Under the pieces are notes generated by a model. It ran no database searches. It was not told where the DNA came from and worked only from the letters and a program-made list of their open reading frames with translations. From Methanobrevibacter sp. (GTDB lineage Archaea > Methanobacteriota > Methanobacteria > Methanobacteriales > Methanobacteriaceae), in NCBI RefSeq assembly GCF_015062985.1, contig NZ_SUTI01000016.1, forward strand, positions 9,705 to 41,166: 31,462 nt of DNA, given 5' to 3'. The position numbers and the translations under genes were made by a program. This document shows, piece after piece, positions 30,625 to 31,462 of this stretch (position 1 is its first letter; the number at the start of each line of letters is the position of its first letter).

Positions 30625-30945
30625 ATGCGTTTGGCTGTTGTTTCATCTGATGGGGAAAATGTGGATATGCACCTTGGAAAAGGAAAATCCGTATATGTAT
30701 ATGATTATGAGGATGATTTGAATTTCGTTGAAAAAAGGGAAGTCGAAATATCCGAAGATGCAAAACATCAGGGAGGTAAGGTTATTGCCACTTGCCATGA
30801 CTGTGATGTTTTGATTTCTGTTCAATTCGGTTTCAAGTCAAAAATAAAGGCTGAGGATGCAGGAATTAAGCTTGTCATGGATGAAGGTCCAATCGATGAG
30901 GTTTTGCAAAAATATATTGACCATTATAATTTCATGAAAAATTAA
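30625..30945 (+). CDS. NifX/NifB-like dinitrogenase iron-molybdenum cofactor domain protein
   Basis: A 106-aa single-domain protein of the NifX/NifY/NifB-C-terminal family: start MRLAVVSSDGENVDMHLGKG with the conserved HLGK, then KVIATCHDCDVLISVQFGFK and KAEDAGIKLVMDEG. In nitrogenase systems such domains hold iron-sulfur or cofactor precursors, but many archaeal copies occur without nif genes; none is in this window. Cofactor or metal binding by the CHDCD cluster is possible. TTGGGGTGTTTGA before the ATG supplies the binding site. It lies 14 bp after the phosphorylase gene, probably one operon with rtcB. Confidence 0.85.
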   Translation: MRLAVVSSDGENVDMHLGKGKSVYVYDYEDDLNFVEKREVEISEDAKHQGGKVIATCHDCDVLISVQFGFKSKIKAEDAGIKLVMDEGPIDEVLQKYIDHYNFMKN

Positions 30946-31110
30946 ATTTTCCAGTTATCTGTAAACATTTTTCAAAATTGTTTTTTTTGGGCTTGATTTT
31001 TGATTTAGAGCCCATATGTTCATTTTAATATTCTATTCGTTATATTGTAGAAAAAATATTATTTTTCCAATATGGGAAAATTTTACACTATTTTTGAATT
31101 TTTGATAATC

Positions 31111-31250
31111 TTTATATATCATGAGTAAAATAACTAATAATAACCTTTATGGGCGGGTTTTAAAAAATAAAACTTAATTAAATATATTTTCTTTAAATAA
31201 AGTGAGGATAACTCACAATACTCAAATTAAGTATTGTAAAGGTATACTTG
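31111..31250 (+). ncRNA. Candidate small RNA or long leader of rps3ae
   Basis: The TATA-like TTTATATATC at 31111-31120 would start a transcript near 31138-31145, which contains hairpins at 31157-31173 and 31202-31237 and no ORF longer than 18 codons. It could be a small RNA or the long leader of rps3ae. No known RNA family was recognised. Confidence 0.35.
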
Positions 31251-31339
31251 TTTAAAATCATTTTTACAGCTTAATTTATGTGTTATACTTGATTTAGAGA
31301 GTATTTTATAAAATTTATGGCGATACGCTAAACTATTAC

Positions 31340-31357
31340 AATATATAATATATAATT
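31340..31357 (+). promoter_or_regulatory. rps3ae: TATA region of rps3ae
   Basis: AATATATAATATATAATT lies 17-34 bases before the rps3ae ATG; GGTTGAT at 31364-31370 could be its binding site, so the leader would be short. Confidence 0.5.
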
Positions 31358-31373
31358 TTAAACGGTTGATATA

Positions 31374-31462
31374 ATGGCAAAAGCAAAAGCAAGACGTAGA
31401 GTACGTGATACATGGAAAGAAAAATCCTGGTATACTATCAAAACACCAGTGAACTTTGAAGA
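31374..31462 (+). CDS. rps3ae: 30S ribosomal protein S3Ae (eS1), partial at window end
   Basis: The first 29 codons of a gene that continues past the window. The translation starts MAKAKARRRVRDTWKEKSWY and goes on TIKTPVNFE, which matches the N terminus of archaeal S3Ae (eS1). GGTTGAT four bases before the ATG supplies the binding site. Only the start is visible, so length and integrity are unknown. Confidence 0.9.
   Translation, partial: MAKAKARRRVRDTWKEKSWYTIKTPVNFE

Larger units (their letters stand above)
30946..31373. other. Gap upstream of rps3ae with two promoters and hairpins
   Basis: A 428-bp gap with no supported ORF. It contains a hairpin TGGGCT/AGCCCA (30988-31014), a strong TATA box CTTTATATATC at 31110-31120, hairpins GTTTTA/TAAAAC (31157-31173), GTGAG/CTCAC (31202-31216) and ACAATACT/AGTATTGT (31215-31237), two TATACTTG copies (31243-31250 and 31283-31290) and a TATA box of rps3ae near 31340-31357. 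See findings. Confidence 0.5.

Overview
The window is archaeal chromosomal DNA, very probably from a Methanobrevibacter-like member of the Methanobacteriales. Evidence seen: AT-rich DNA with U-tract and hairpin terminators; the archaeal cluster S19e, PDCD5-like, PP-loop, L39e, L31e, aIF6, LX, prefoldin alpha, FtsY; MptE (archaeal pterin synthesis for methanopterin); Orc1/Cdc6; archease with RtcB; and a large secreted protein of Ig-like repeats typical of Methanobrevibacter adhesin-like proteins. No tRNA, rRNA, insertion sequence or CRISPR array was found. Species is not determinable by eye.

Layout. 1-5437: translation and protein-folding operon, ending in ftsY (co-directional, own promoter region). 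5434-9558: CapA-like phosphatase, a DUF4258 protein, a sodium-coupled NSS transporter and two small minus-strand membrane protein genes (TM2-like, CPBP protease). 9794-14228: membrane-anchored surface protein, a small winged-helix regulator and a three-gene minus-strand operon (DUF6020-like membrane protein, GT2 glycosyltransferase, GtrA) for surface glycosylation. 14229-15296: a 1.07-kb AT-rich gene-free stretch. 15297-19305: adhesin-like protein and an unrecognised two-repeat protein. 19320-24359: tautomerase, dUTPase/dCTP deaminase family, TPP enzyme, a YtfI/YtfJ-like pair, a class V aminotransferase. 24546-30945: YczE-like membrane protein, MptE, Orc1/Cdc6, archease, DUF4064, RtcB, methylthioinosine/adenosine phosphorylase, NifX/NifB-like protein. 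31374-end: start of rpS3Ae.

The most notable signal is a degenerate tandem array at 22925-23190, with a period of about 40-49 bp. Three units carry the core TTACACTTGAAA on the minus strand, and a fourth copy, identical over 22 nt to the best unit, lies at 15098-15119 in the gene-free stretch. The core resembles the mini-ORB sites bound by Orc1/Cdc6 in Methanothermobacter, and an orc1/cdc6 gene lies 3 kb away, so the array is a candidate replication-origin or Cdc6-binding element. Other unexplained structures are a cluster of three inverted repeats at 9615-9687, a long imperfect hairpin just downstream of cdc6 (27158-27220), and a promoter followed by hairpins but no ORF upstream of rps3ae (31111-31300).

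Start codons were chosen from Shine-Dalgarno (SD) matches (GGTGAT/GTGAT types) where visible. Several genes (NSS transporter, cdc6, DUF4064) have a TATA box about 25 nt before the ATG and no SD, so they look leaderless.
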